From positions 75,976-139,975 of the forward strand of contig NZ_LMUD01000014.1 of assembly GCF_009766095.1 (NCBI RefSeq): a DNA stretch of 64,000 bases. The letters run 5' to 3'. Each line of letters opens with the position of its first letter. Position 1 is the first letter of the stretch. Shown one piece after another: positions 53,486-63,440 of the stretch. The position numbers were made by a program, and so were the translations under genes. Under the pieces are notes generated by a model. That model saw only the letters and a program-made list of their open reading frames with translations. It searched no databases and was not told the DNA's origin. Source of the DNA: Granulicella sp. S190. GTDB taxonomy: Bacteria > Acidobacteriota > Terriglobia > Terriglobales > Acidobacteriaceae.

Positions 53486-54327
53486 GATCATCCCGGCTAA
53501 ACCGCATGCTCCAAAGCCTCCCGGAGGGCTTCTTGACGGATAGTGCCTGGCTCCAAGCCCAGGGGATCTCTCGTTCATCGATAAGAGACTATGTGGACCG
53601 GGGTTGGCTCGAAAGAATAGGTTCCCGCGTCTACCGGCGGCCAAGCCAACTCACCAAGGCCTCGCTGCGGTGGGATGTTGTCGTGCTCTCCCTCCAGCAG
53701 GTCTTGCACAAGCCACTTCACGTAGGCGGTCGGACGGCAGTCGAGCTGTCTGGCTATGCTCATTACGTTGAAGCCGGCGAAACTCCGCGAGTTTACTTGT
53801 ACGGGTCGGGCCTCCCATCCTGGATTGCCAAGCTGCCGATATCCGCTCAGTTTGAAGCCCGCTCATCGGGACTGTTTGCAAACTCCAATACCGGCGTTGA
53901 AGGGCGGCGTTACGATCTGCGTTCTGGTGAAGCATCAGGATCGATAAAGGATGCGGAATCCATGAGCCCCTGGGAATGGTCGTTGACCATGTCCGCTCCC
54001 GAACGAGCGATCCTGGAGATGATGGATGAACTCCCGCACCACGAAAGCTTTCATCAAGTCGATGTCGTCATGGAAGGTTTGGCCAATCTTCGTCCTCAGC
54101 TGCTGGCGAAGCTCCTGCGGGAATGCAAGAGTGTGAAGGTAAAGCGGCTCTTCCTCTGGTACGCGGACAGGCATGGACATGCCTGGTTCAAACATCTGGA
54201 TCAGTCTTCCGTCGATCTCGGGAAAGGAAAGCGACAATTGGTTCCCCAAGGCCATTTCGACTCGCGCTATCAGATCACGCTACCAACAGAACTTTTCACT
54301 GGTGGAGGTAGTAGCAATGCCCAGTGA
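53473..54327 (+). CDS. abiEi: AbiEi-type antitoxin/transcriptional regulator
   Basis: A 284-residue protein of the AbiEi family (type IV toxin-antitoxin/abortive infection). The N-terminal wHTH is seen in LTDSAWLQAQGISRSSIRDY and GWLERIGSRVYRRP; the rest is the AbiEi C-terminal domain. The ATG at 53473 is the centre of operator IR2 and only a few bases from the predicted transcription start, so a leaderless or very short-leader mRNA is likely. An upstream ATG at 53458 would lie before the predicted start. The toxin gene overlaps by 11 nt. Confidence 0.8.
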   Translation: MDAHRSSRLNRMLQSLPEGFLTDSAWLQAQGISRSSIRDYVDRGWLERIGSRVYRRPSQLTKASLRWDVVVLSLQQVLHKPLHVGGRTAVELSGYAHYVEAGETPRVYLYGSGLPSWIAKLPISAQFEARSSGLFANSNTGVEGRRYDLRSGEASGSIKDAESMSPWEWSLTMSAPERAILEMMDELPHHESFHQVDVVMEGLANLRPQLLAKLLRECKSVKVKRLFLWYADRHGHAWFKHLDQSSVDLGKGKRQLVPQGHFDSRYQITLPTELFTGGGSSNAQ

Positions 54328-55255
54328 AGTTTTCGAGTCTCAGGTAGCCCTTCTCGTCCGTGTATTGCCACATGTGGCGACCGAGACTTGCTTTGCTCTC
54401 AAGGGCGGAACAGCAATCAATCTTTTCGTTCGAGATCTGCCCCGCCTCTCAGTGGACATTGACCTGGTTTATCTGCCGATTGAGGATCGAGACACCTCGC
54501 TTATCGGGATACGATCTGCGCTGGGTCGTATTGCCCATAAGATTCGCAAAGCGATCCCTGATAGCGTCGTCACCGACAGCGCCAACGCGGACGGAACCCT
54601 CATCCTTGTTCGTCAGAGAAGCGCCCAGATCAAGATCGAAGTCACTCCGGTTCTTCGGGGTACAGTCCATCCTGTCGAGTTGAAAACTGTCCGTCCCATC
54701 GTGGAGGAACGATTCGGCTTTGCCGAAATCCAGGTCGTTTCGTTTGCCGATCTTTATGCGGGGAAATTGGTTGCCGCTCTCGACCGCCAGCATCCTCGGG
54801 ACCTATTCGACGTCCAATACCTGCTTGCGAACGAAGGGATCGACCAAACCCTCTTCCAAACATTCCTTATCTACATTCTCAGCCACAATCGTCCAGCGCA
54901 CGAACTCCTGCAACCCCACTTGAAGGACATACGGCAAGCCTTCGACAGAGAGTTTGTCGGCATGACGGTTGACGAAACCTCCTTGGACGCTCTCCTCTCA
55001 ACCCGACAACACTTGATCGCTAAGATTCGCTCCCACCTAGATGAAACTTCGGAGCTCTTTCTGCGCTCATTTCATGCACTCAAACCGGACTGGGATCTCA
55101 TCAGCTCACCGAACATTCGCAATCTCCCGGCGATCCGATGGAAGTTGATGAATCTGGAACGACTGCATACCGAGAACCCAGAGAAATATCAGGCATTACT
55201 TCAAAGTATCGATGCGACGCTGTCTGGCTCCGAACCTCGTACTGAAGCAAGATAA
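54317..55255 (+). CDS. abiEii: AbiEii-type nucleotidyltransferase toxin
   Basis: A 312-residue AbiEii/AbiGii family protein. The nucleotidyltransferase motif is intact: FALKGGTAINLFVRDL and SVDIDLVYLP (the DxD pair). FADLYAGKLVAALDR and HPRDLFDVQYL are also family-like. The family transfers nucleotides to target RNA and arrests growth, which protects the population from phage. ATG 54317 with GGTGGAGG upstream is inside abiEi, so expression is coupled. It lies near the edge of the island, where it would help stabilise it. Confidence 0.88.
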   Translation: MPSEVFESQVALLVRVLPHVATETCFALKGGTAINLFVRDLPRLSVDIDLVYLPIEDRDTSLIGIRSALGRIAHKIRKAIPDSVVTDSANADGTLILVRQRSAQIKIEVTPVLRGTVHPVELKTVRPIVEERFGFAEIQVVSFADLYAGKLVAALDRQHPRDLFDVQYLLANEGIDQTLFQTFLIYILSHNRPAHELLQPHLKDIRQAFDREFVGMTVDETSLDALLSTRQHLIAKIRSHLDETSELFLRSFHALKPDWDLISSPNIRNLPAIRWKLMNLERLHTENPEKYQALLQSIDATLSGSEPRTEAR

Positions 55256-55339
55256 CTTCCATCGGTAAGGGTCTAAATATCCATCTCTCCGGCAACACCC
55301 GTTGTGACGGCTCTGGGTGTTAGCGTATTCTTTTATGCA

Positions 55340-55711
55340 GTGAAGTCTTTCCGCCAGTTCGGAGCTGTCCTGCTGCTGTTCGTGTCCTTTGTGGCACCAG
55401 CGATGGCGTGCATGGCTCCTGACGCGGAGATGACGACGGAAGAGCGCGCCTGCTGCCGCATGATGAAGAACGATTGCGGGCAGATGGAGATGCCTGCTTC
55501 GCACGACTGCTGCAAGAAGACTCCGGGGACAGTACACGACAGTGCTCTGAGGTCGGATTCGGTATCCGTCCATCCACTGGTAGCCGTTCCAGTCTGGGTT
55601 TCGTCTCTTGATCTTTTCCCGCCTCAAGACATAACAAACGGTTGGTTTCAACGCCGGGAGCACTCTCCTCCAAAGCTTCTCCCTTCGATCATTTCTACTC
55701 TCAGAGTCTAG
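55340..55711 (+). CDS. Small exported Cys/His/Met-rich protein preceding cus genes
   Basis: A 123-residue protein. GTG 55340 opens a signal peptide (KSFRQFGAVLLLFVSFVAPAMA). The mature N-terminus has CCRMMKNDCGQMEMPASHD and a Cys-Cys pair, which suggests soft-metal binding (copper/silver) in the periplasm. It precedes the efflux operon. An upstream GTG at 55304 would add 12 residues. Function not established. Confidence 0.6.
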   Translation: MKSFRQFGAVLLLFVSFVAPAMACMAPDAEMTTEERACCRMMKNDCGQMEMPASHDCCKKTPGTVHDSALRSDSVSVHPLVAVPVWVSSLDLFPPQDITNGWFQRREHSPPKLLPSIISTLRV

Positions 55712-55793
55712 TTCGCTCCTCTCTCGCTGAAGATTCGAGTCGCGTACCTGTGCGCGCTCATGTCTGAACTGCAATCGAGACAGGAGTTTCCCT

Positions 55794-57053
55794 ATGAAGG
55801 TGGCCATATATTGGACCGCCGCATTGGTGATGGTTACGACCATCCCTGCGTATTCGCAGGAGATGACCGGGATGCCAACACCACTTGCTACGTTGATTTC
55901 AGAAGCACAGTCGAGCAACACCCAAATCTCGGCCGCAGACCACGCCTGGAAGGCGGCGACACACGTCGCTCAACAGGTAACGACTCTTCCCGACCCACAA
56001 TTCACGGTTCAGTCTTATAGCGTCGGCAGCCCCAAGCCCTTCGCGGGTTTCAGCAACAGTGACTTCGCGTACATCGGATTTGGGGCCTCGCAAGAACTTC
56101 CCTACGCCGGGAAGCTCCGCCTCAAGGGCGAAGTCGCCAGCCGCGAGGCCGATATGCAGCAGACGCAAGCAGACCTGCTGCGGTCGTCGGTTACGGATCA
56201 AGTCAAAGCCCTCTATCTGCGGCTTGCCTATCTTGATGCAACGCTCTCGATTCTCGGTCGGAACGATGCCGTTCTGAAACCGATGATTGAGACGGGCTTG
56301 TCCCGATACAGCCTCGGACAAGGCAGCCAGGCTGAGGTGCTGAAAGCGCAGATCGAGCATACGAAGATCCTGCGTGAAGTGACCATGCACCATCAGGAGA
56401 TGGGGCAGCTTCAGGCAAGTCTTAAACAACTACTGCACCGGTCGCAGTCTTCCCCCGACATCATGCCGGAATCACTTTCCCTGACTCTGCTGCAGCGGAC
56501 CGCCGAGGAATTGCAAAGCCTCGTTGTTGCTCATAACCCGGCTGTCTCGGTTGACACGGCTGGTGTCCACAAACAGGACGCCCAACTGAAGTCGGCGCAG
56601 CGCGAGGGCAAGCCGGACTTCAACGTCGGCTATATGTTTCAGCAGACGGGCGGTGGCTATCGCGATTACTACATGCTGACCGTCAGTATGCGGCTGCCTC
56701 GGCGCAAGCGGGTCGAAGCGGGTGTTGCGGAGGCCGCAGAGTCTCTGGAGCGGTCCAAGCAGGAGCTCGACTCGCAGGTGCAACAACAACTCGCAGAGGT
56801 GCAGAAGCAATACATCGCCGTGACGAACACTGCCGAGCTAATGGCGGAGTATCAGGACGGCCTTCTTCCCCAGGCGCGGGCCGCCTTTCAGGCCGAACAG
56901 ACGACCTATCAGGCCGGCAAACAAGCCTTCGCGCCGGTGCTGTCCTCTCTGCTCGATGTCCTGACCTTTGAGCATGACTATCAACAGGCGCTGCTCGATC
57001 ACGAGACAGCGCTCGCACGTCTTGAAACTCTGACGGGAGCGCAACTCCGATGA
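55794..57053 (+). CDS. TolC-family outer-membrane channel of a Cus-type efflux system
   Basis: A 419-residue protein with a signal peptide (about 1-22) and the long helical repeats of TolC/CusC outer-membrane factors (for example LPYAGKLRLKGEVASREAD and VKALYLRLAYLDATL). The MFP gene start overlaps its stop by 4 nt (ATGA). It would form the exit duct of the tripartite pump. Confidence 0.85.
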   Translation: MKVAIYWTAALVMVTTIPAYSQEMTGMPTPLATLISEAQSSNTQISAADHAWKAATHVAQQVTTLPDPQFTVQSYSVGSPKPFAGFSNSDFAYIGFGASQELPYAGKLRLKGEVASREADMQQTQADLLRSSVTDQVKALYLRLAYLDATLSILGRNDAVLKPMIETGLSRYSLGQGSQAEVLKAQIEHTKILREVTMHHQEMGQLQASLKQLLHRSQSSPDIMPESLSLTLLQRTAEELQSLVVAHNPAVSVDTAGVHKQDAQLKSAQREGKPDFNVGYMFQQTGGGYRDYYMLTVSMRLPRRKRVEAGVAEAAESLERSKQELDSQVQQQLAEVQKQYIAVTNTAELMAEYQDGLLPQARAAFQAEQTTYQAGKQAFAPVLSSLLDVLTFEHDYQQALLDHETALARLETLTGAQLR

Positions 57054-58636
57054 ACACAACTATTGTCCGTACATCCCTATTCTGGCTTGCCTTGTTCGCG
57101 GTTGTGGCAGGTTTCTATATCTACCGCACCAGGTTAATCGTCCATCCACCATCCGCTCCGACAGGCGTTCAGCCGATTGCGTCGGGACCAATGGCAGATA
57201 TGAGCAAAGGTGGGACAAAAGATGTCGCCATACCAGCCGCCAAGATGGAAGCGCCGCTGGTGCCCGTGCAACTGACCGATGAGCAGATGCACAGCATAGG
57301 CGTGAAAACCGGAACAGTTGAGTACAAGCAACTGAGCGATGAGATTCGAGCGACCGGAACTGTCGATGTGGACGAGCGGCTTCAGTCGTCCGTGCAGGTT
57401 CGCTTCTCCGGCTACATCCGCAAAGTGTTTGCGAACGCTACCTATCAATATGTCCGCAAGGGTGACCCACTCTTCACGATTTACAGCCCTGATCTGGTAG
57501 CGACGCAGGAAGAGTATCTACTCGCCCGTCGAAACCAGACGGCTCTCACGGGAAGCTCCATTGACGGAGTTGCTGCGGGAGCTTCATCGCTGACCACGGC
57601 GGCGGAGCAACGGCTACGCCAGTGGGACATACCCAACAGCGAGATAGCCAAACTCCAGGAAACAGGTAAAGCGGTGACGGAGCTATCCATCAACTCCCCT
57701 TCCTCCGGCTACATCATGGAGCGCATGGCCCTCCCCAATATGTATGTCGAGCCCGCGAAGAAGCTCTACACGTTGGCCGATCTCTCCCGCGTTTGGGTTA
57801 GCGCACAGGTCTTTCAGAATGACGTAGGCAGGCTGAAACGTGGCGATAGCTCGGCTATCACGGTCGATGCGTATCCGGGACGCACGTTTCAGGGCCGTAT
57901 CGAGGAGATACTGCCTCAAGTTGATATGACGACCCGCACCGTCAAGGTGCGGCTGGCGGTCAACAATCCCGGCGTCACCCTCAAGCCGGGGATGTTCGTA
58001 AACGTCGATCTCAAATCGGCTCTGGGGCGGCAGCTAGTTGTCCCGGCCTCAGCGGTCTTCCAGACGGGTCTACGCCAGCTCGTCTTTGTCGATCATGGAA
58101 GTGGCAGCATCGAGCCGAAGGATGTCAGCCTCGGGGCGAGAGTTGGAGATGACTTTATCGTTCTGAAGGGCCTGTCGGCTCATCAACAGATTGTGACCTC
58201 GGCGAATTTCCTGCTCGACTCAGAGAGCCAGTTACAGGCTGCGGCCGGTTCGTATACTCCCCCTGCCCCTGGAGCGGGGCAACAAACCACGACCCCATCA
58301 GCAGCGCCTCAGTCTGCGGTCGCGGTTGACTTCTCCACTGATCCCAACCCGGCGCACAAAGGATCGAACGTCTTCCACGTCAAGCTAACCGGAGCGAACG
58401 GACAGCCTATTGTCGGAGTGCAAGTGTCCGTCACTTTCTTCATGGCGGCGATGCCGACGATGGGCATGGGAGCGATGAACACGACTACACAGCTCATGGA
58501 GAAGAGTCCCGGCGTCTACGACGGTACAGGCGTGCTTGAGTCCGGGGGAACGTGGCAGGTCACGGTGACAGTGAAACAGAACGGCCAGACCATCGGCACA
58601 AAGCAGCTGCGCGTCAATGCCGAAGGGGGGATGTGA
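57050..58636 (+). CDS. cusB: CusB-type periplasmic adaptor with C-terminal FixH-like domain
   Basis: A 528-residue membrane-fusion protein: N-terminal TM (about 8-26), barrel-sandwich hybrid and helical hairpin (about 90-240: VRFSGYIRKVFANATYQYVRKG), beta-barrel (VWVSAQVFQNDVGRLKRG) and an extra C-terminal FixH/YtkA-like domain (about 425-525) with VSVTFFMAAMPTMGMGAM, Met-rich and likely metal-binding. CusB passes Cu(I)/Ag(I) to CusA. Confidence 0.88.
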   Translation: MNTTIVRTSLFWLALFAVVAGFYIYRTRLIVHPPSAPTGVQPIASGPMADMSKGGTKDVAIPAAKMEAPLVPVQLTDEQMHSIGVKTGTVEYKQLSDEIRATGTVDVDERLQSSVQVRFSGYIRKVFANATYQYVRKGDPLFTIYSPDLVATQEEYLLARRNQTALTGSSIDGVAAGASSLTTAAEQRLRQWDIPNSEIAKLQETGKAVTELSINSPSSGYIMERMALPNMYVEPAKKLYTLADLSRVWVSAQVFQNDVGRLKRGDSSAITVDAYPGRTFQGRIEEILPQVDMTTRTVKVRLAVNNPGVTLKPGMFVNVDLKSALGRQLVVPASAVFQTGLRQLVFVDHGSGSIEPKDVSLGARVGDDFIVLKGLSAHQQIVTSANFLLDSESQLQAAAGSYTPPAPGAGQQTTTPSAAPQSAVAVDFSTDPNPAHKGSNVFHVKLTGANGQPIVGVQVSVTFFMAAMPTMGMGAMNTTTQLMEKSPGVYDGTGVLESGGTWQVTVTVKQNGQTIGTKQLRVNAEGGM

Positions 58637-58637
58637 C

Positions 58638-61600
58638 ATGCTCTCCAGAATCATTGATCTCTGCGCTCGAAATCGTTTCCTCGTATTCGCGGGTGTCCTG
58701 TTTCTGACGCTCGCCGGGATCTGGTCGCTGCGTCATGTCCCGGTCGATGCACTCCCCGATATCTCCGACGTCCAGGTGATCGTGCATACGAGCTGGATGG
58801 GCCAGCCACCGGACATCATCGAAGATCAGGTCACATATCCCATCGTGACAAGCCTTCTGGCTGCGCCGCATGTGAAGGCCGTTCGCGCTCAGACCATGTT
58901 CGGTGACTCGTATGTATATGTCGTCTTTGAGGACGGCACAGACTTGTATTGGGCGCGTTCTCGCGTCGTCGAATACCTGCAACAAATCGGCGGGCGTCTC
59001 CCCGCCGAAGTTCATCCGGCTATCGGCCCAGATGCAACAGGCGCGGGCTGGGTCTTTGAATATGCCCTGGTCGATAAGAGCGGCAAGCATAGCCTTGCCG
59101 ATCTTCGTACCCTTCAGGACTGGCATCTGCGGTATGAGTTGGAGACAGTTCCCGGCGTCTCGGAAGTTGCGAGCATCGGTGGCTATGTGAAGCAGTATCA
59201 GATACGTCTAGACCCAAACAAGTTGCTGGCTTACAACATCCCTCTCTCGATGGTCATCGACCGGGTGAAGGCGAGCACCAACGAAGTCGGTGGCAGGGTG
59301 CTCGATCTGAGCGGAGCACAGTATATGATTCGCGGCCTCGGCTACCTGAAGTCCCTCAACGATCTTGAGTCGATTGCCGTGGGCAGCAAGAACGGAACTC
59401 CAGTTCTGCTTCGTGACCTTGGCAGTGTGGCCTTCGGCCCGGATATCCGCGAAGGCGTCGCCGAGTGGAATGGACAAGGAGAGACGGTCGGCGGCATCGT
59501 CGTCATGCGGCAAGGCATGAATGCATTAAAGGTGATCGAAGGCGTAAAGCAAAGGTTCCGCGAGATTGCGCCATCGCTGCCAGCCGGGGTACAGATTGTC
59601 GCGGGTTACGACCGTTCGGGCCTCATCAACGATTCGATAGCCACCCTCCAGCGAGACTTGGCGGAAGAGGCCATCATCGTCAGCCTAGTCATCGTCATCT
59701 TCCTATTCCACTTCCGCTCTGCTTTGATCGCCATTGTTGCCTTGCCTATCGCTGTCCTCGTCTCATTCATCCCCATCTATTTCCTCGGCGTGACCTCGAA
59801 CATCATGTCGCTCGGTGGCATCGCTCTGGCAGTTGGCGTTCTTGTCGATGCTGCGATTGTGATGGTGGAGAACGGCTACCGGCATCTCTCCGAGAGACAG
59901 GAGTCTGACCCAACTCCGGTCTCAGAAACAGAACGGCGGGAGATCCTCATCAACTCTGCGAAGCAGGTTGGTCCCGCGCTCTTCTTCTCTCTGCTCATCA
60001 TTGTTGTCTCGTTCTTGCCTGTCTTTCTCCTGGAAGCGCAGGAGGGCAGGATGTTCCGGCCTCTTGCCTGGACGAAGACGCTCGCGGTAGGTTCTTCCTC
60101 AATCATTGCCATCACACTTGTTCCGGTTCTGATGGTGATGCTCATCCGGGGACGGCTCAAACCGGAGAGCGCCAATCCGATCTCGCGCTTCACGCAAGCC
60201 ATCTATCTGCCAATCCTGCGGTTCTGCCTAAAGTATCGCAAGCTGACCATTGCAATCAACCTGCTCTTTTTGGCCGCAACGCTGCCCGTTGCGTTCAAGC
60301 TGGGGAGCCAGTTCATGCCTCCGCTCTTTGAAGGCTCCGTGCTGTATATGCCTACCTCGCTTCCCGGCATCGCAATCGAGCAAGCGAAGTCGCTGCTGCA
60401 AAAGCAGGATGCGATTCTCCGTACCATTCCCGAAGTTGAGAGCGTCTTTGGCACAGTGGGCCGCTCGGACAGTGCCACGGACAACGCGCCGCTCGATATG
60501 TACGATACGACCCTCATGCTGAAGCCGCGAGAGCAATGGCGGCCTGGGATGACGTACACCAAGCTCATTCAAGAGATGGATGAGAAAGTGCAGTTTCCGG
60601 GGCTGGCGAATACTTGGACGAGTCCAGTCGAAAACCGTCTGGACATGGAACTCACTGGGATCAAGACACCGCTTGGCCTCAAGGTGCAGGGGCCAAACGT
60701 AGACGGCATCGAGCAACTGGCAGCCAAGATGCAGGGCGTACTTTCATCTATGCCACAGGTAAGGTCGATCTTCGCTGAACGCATCTCGCAAGGCTTCTAC
60801 GTCAACGTGGAAGTGAACCGCACTGAGGCCGCACGCTATGGCCTCAGCGTCGCCGATGTACAGACAGCGGTTTCGTCCGGCATCGGCGGACAGAACATAG
60901 CCGAGAACATCGAAGGTCGCGAAAGGTATCCCATCAACGTGCGCTACTCGCAGGATTTCCGCGACAGTGTCGAGCGGATGCGAAACGTCTTGATCGCTAC
61001 ACCCTCGGGAGAGCAGATCCCGCTAGGGCAAGTCGCTCAAGTGTCGTTTTCTCATGGCCCGGCGATGATCCGGGATGAGGACGGACAACTCACCGGATAT
61101 GTCTACATCGATTTGAAAAGTACGAATTATGGCGGCTTCGTGGAGGAAGCCACTCGCAGACTGCAGAAGGAAGTCTCGATCCCAGCAAGCTATGGCTACA
61201 AGTGGTCGGGCGAGTACGAGTTTGAGTTGCGGGCGAAAGAGCGCCTCAAGATCATCCTGCCCATTGTCTTCTTCATGATCTTTCTGCTCCTCTATATGGT
61301 CTTCCATTCCGTGGCCGAAGCGGTGGTGCTCATAGTTCCAACCATCTATGCCATGACGGGTGGGCTGCTGCTGCAATGGCTGCTTGGCTATAACTTCAGC
61401 GTCGCCGTCTGGGTCGGCTACATCGCTCTGTTCGGGATTGCTGTGGAGACGGGCGTCGTGATGGTTGTCTATCTCCACGAATCCTTGGAACGTCGGTTAC
61501 AGCAGGGGGAGATTCACAACAACGCTGATATTGAAGAAGCAGCCATCGAAGGGGCGGTGAAACGCCTCCGGCCCAAACTGATGACGGTCGTCGCTGTCCT

Positions 61601-61793
61601 TGCAAGCCTCGCGCCGATCTTGTGGGAGTCCGGCATCGGCTCCGATGTCATGAAACCAATTGCCGCTCCCATTGTGGGCGGCATGATTACCTCAACCATT
61701 CATGTCCTGATTCTTGTACCTGTCTTCTTTGTCATGATGAAGGAACGGGCGCTCAGACTTAGAAAACTGCAGGCTAGTCCTGCAACCAACTAA
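58638..61793 (+). CDS. cusA: CusA-type HME-RND copper/silver efflux pump
   Basis: A 1051-residue inner-membrane RND protein with 12 TM helices and two periplasmic loops (start DALPDISDVQVIVHTSWMG; TM4 GIALAVGVLVDAAIVMVENG). Three methionines at 571, 621 and 670 have the same spacing as the Cu/Ag-site Met573, Met623 and Met672 of E. coli CusA, so monovalent copper/silver is the likely substrate. ATG 58638 follows the adaptor stop by one base, after GGGGGG. Confidence 0.92.
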   Translation: MLSRIIDLCARNRFLVFAGVLFLTLAGIWSLRHVPVDALPDISDVQVIVHTSWMGQPPDIIEDQVTYPIVTSLLAAPHVKAVRAQTMFGDSYVYVVFEDGTDLYWARSRVVEYLQQIGGRLPAEVHPAIGPDATGAGWVFEYALVDKSGKHSLADLRTLQDWHLRYELETVPGVSEVASIGGYVKQYQIRLDPNKLLAYNIPLSMVIDRVKASTNEVGGRVLDLSGAQYMIRGLGYLKSLNDLESIAVGSKNGTPVLLRDLGSVAFGPDIREGVAEWNGQGETVGGIVVMRQGMNALKVIEGVKQRFREIAPSLPAGVQIVAGYDRSGLINDSIATLQRDLAEEAIIVSLVIVIFLFHFRSALIAIVALPIAVLVSFIPIYFLGVTSNIMSLGGIALAVGVLVDAAIVMVENGYRHLSERQESDPTPVSETERREILINSAKQVGPALFFSLLIIVVSFLPVFLLEAQEGRMFRPLAWTKTLAVGSSSIIAITLVPVLMVMLIRGRLKPESANPISRFTQAIYLPILRFCLKYRKLTIAINLLFLAATLPVAFKLGSQFMPPLFEGSVLYMPTSLPGIAIEQAKSLLQKQDAILRTIPEVESVFGTVGRSDSATDNAPLDMYDTTLMLKPREQWRPGMTYTKLIQEMDEKVQFPGLANTWTSPVENRLDMELTGIKTPLGLKVQGPNVDGIEQLAAKMQGVLSSMPQVRSIFAERISQGFYVNVEVNRTEAARYGLSVADVQTAVSSGIGGQNIAENIEGRERYPINVRYSQDFRDSVERMRNVLIATPSGEQIPLGQVAQVSFSHGPAMIRDEDGQLTGYVYIDLKSTNYGGFVEEATRRLQKEVSIPASYGYKWSGEYEFELRAKERLKIILPIVFFMIFLLLYMVFHSVAEAVVLIVPTIYAMTGGLLLQWLLGYNFSVAVWVGYIALFGIAVETGVVMVVYLHESLERRLQQGEIHNNADIEEAAIEGAVKRLRPKLMTVVAVLASLAPILWESGIGSDVMKPIAAPIVGGMITSTIHVLILVPVFFVMMKERALRLRKLQASPATN

Positions 61794-61839
61794 ATGCATA
61801 TGCCGGTCGGAGAGGATTGACTTTCAATGAATATGATCG

Positions 61840-61857
61840 TTTCAACAAATGTTGAAA
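61840..61857. promoter_or_regulatory. 18-bp palindrome TTTCAAC-AAAT-GTTGAAA
   Basis: A perfect 7-bp inverted repeat with 4-nt spacer in the 65-bp gap between convergent cusA and the small membrane gene. It may be an ArsR-type operator or an RNA hairpin; a TTTTT run follows at 61865-61869. Confidence 0.45.
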
Positions 61858-61858
61858 A

Positions 61859-62278
61859 CTAGCATTTTTGTGAAACTGTGCGACAAGAAACCGACTTGCG
61901 GGGATTCATCTGGGACCGGAACATGGCGTAGACAATCAAGAGCATTGATGAGGCTGCCTCCGCACCAATTGTGAGCGTACATCGCGTCGGCATGCTGCTT
62001 GCCTGAGGCATGACATAGTGCGCCAGCCCACCAAACCCTAGTAAACCATAGGCAACGAGGGCTGTCCGGGTGTCTATCCAATACGCCAGGCAAGTCGAAA
62101 GGAGGAGGAATACCCATGCCGCCAACACGACATCGTGCGTGAGCCAGGCAGGTCCAGGGTAGAGATCAAGGCGAAACGCGTTATCGGCAAAATGGACAGC
62201 GGAGGTGATCAGCGTTAAACCGATCAGTATTACCTCTTTCGGGTGCCACATCGCCGCATAGGCTGCTTTTCTTCCCAT
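61859..62278 (-). CDS. Small four-TM membrane protein
   Basis: A 139-residue hydrophobic protein with about four TM helices (VILIGLTLITSAVHFADNAF; VVLAAWVFLLLSTCLAYWI). The ORF is open to 62422, but the upstream 48 residues look non-conserved; ATG 62278 (MGRKAAYAAMWHP) was chosen without a clear ribosome site. Similar small proteins are seen with metal-efflux loci; function unknown. Confidence 0.55.
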   Translation of the reverse strand: MGRKAAYAAMWHPKEVILIGLTLITSAVHFADNAFRLDLYPGPAWLTHDVVLAAWVFLLLSTCLAYWIDTRTALVAYGLLGFGGLAHYVMPQASSMPTRCTLTIGAEAASSMLLIVYAMFRSQMNPRKSVSCRTVSQKC

Positions 62279-62539
62279 TTGCACCAGACTAGGCCAGCCC
62301 GCTCGCCCTCTGTGTACTACTTCTGTCACAAGACAAGGCATTAGACACCGACAGCTGAGATGCTGGGCAGAATTCACTGAAATTTCCCAAGGCGAGACAG
62401 ACCATACGCAGGTTCGATCCATGGTTGATCAACGTAAGCCGACATGAACGAAGCCGCTGTGCGGCGGACGCATTCGCGTGCGCTGGGCGAGCGGTTGAGG
62501 TGATGATCTAGCGTTTGTCGCAGAGAAGGAGGATTCTCT

Positions 62540-63423
62540 GTGACCCATCTACGTCAGATCATGCTGGAAGAGTTGGAGCGCCGCAACTACGCTCCGTCCA
62601 CGATTCGCGCCTACATCCGCACCGTCGAGCACTTTGCTCGTCATTTCCATTGTGCGCCGGACCAGCTTGGCCCGGATCACATCCGCCAGTATCAGGCTGC
62701 GATGTTCCGCACCTGGAAGCTGGCTCCCAACACGGTCACGCAACGGTTGGCAGCGTTGCGTTTCCTCTACATCCAGGTGTTGAAGCGAGGATGGAGCGTT
62801 GCCGAGACACCGTATCCGAAGAAGGTGTTCCACCTTCCCGAGATCCTCAGCCAGCAGGAAGTAGCGCGACTGATCGATGCGACCGAGACGCCGTTCCAAC
62901 GCATCCTGCTTATGACGCTTTATGCCACGGGGCACGACGGGCAGAAGTGGCTCGGCTGAAGGTGACCGACATCGACAGCCAACGGATGGTGGTTCACATC
63001 CGCGGAGGCAAGGGACGCAAGGACCGGGATGTGATGCTGAGTCAGGCGCTGCTTGAAGCGCTGCGAACTTACTGGCGCGGGCTTCGGCACAAGCCCACCG
63101 AGTGGTTGTTTCCCGGCAACCGATGGCACACGTCGAGACGGCCGGTTACTACCAAGGTGCTGTGGACAGCCTGTCAGCAGGCCGCGCTCCGCGCCGGCCT
63201 GGAGCATAAGCACATCCATCCGCATACCCTGCGCCACTGCTTCGCGACGCATCTGCTTGAGGCAGGCGCCGACCTCCGCACGATCCAGATCCTGCTCGGC
63301 CATCGAGATCTTGAAGAGACCACGATCTATCTGCACCTCTCCAAGAAGCATCTGAGCGCAACAGCAAGTCCGCTCGACATGCTTCAGCTCGCGACATCGG
63401 GAGAAGCGATACGCAGCGTATAA
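62540..63423 (+). pseudogene. Frameshifted tyrosine recombinase (XerC/D-like)
   Basis: The GTG start at 62540 (AAGGAGG upstream) gives a normal core-binding domain (RRNYAPSTIRAYIRTVEHFA). At the GGGG run 62929-62932 one G is missing relative to the expected LYATGARRAEVARL; the frame then continues in +1 with the full catalytic domain: GARRAEVARL, HPHTLRHCFATHL, GHRDLEETTIYL. All R-H-R-H-Y residues are present. It is inactive unless the shift is recoded or is an assembly error. Confidence 0.8.
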
Positions 63424-63440
63424 GCCGGTCTCCGCTGGAG

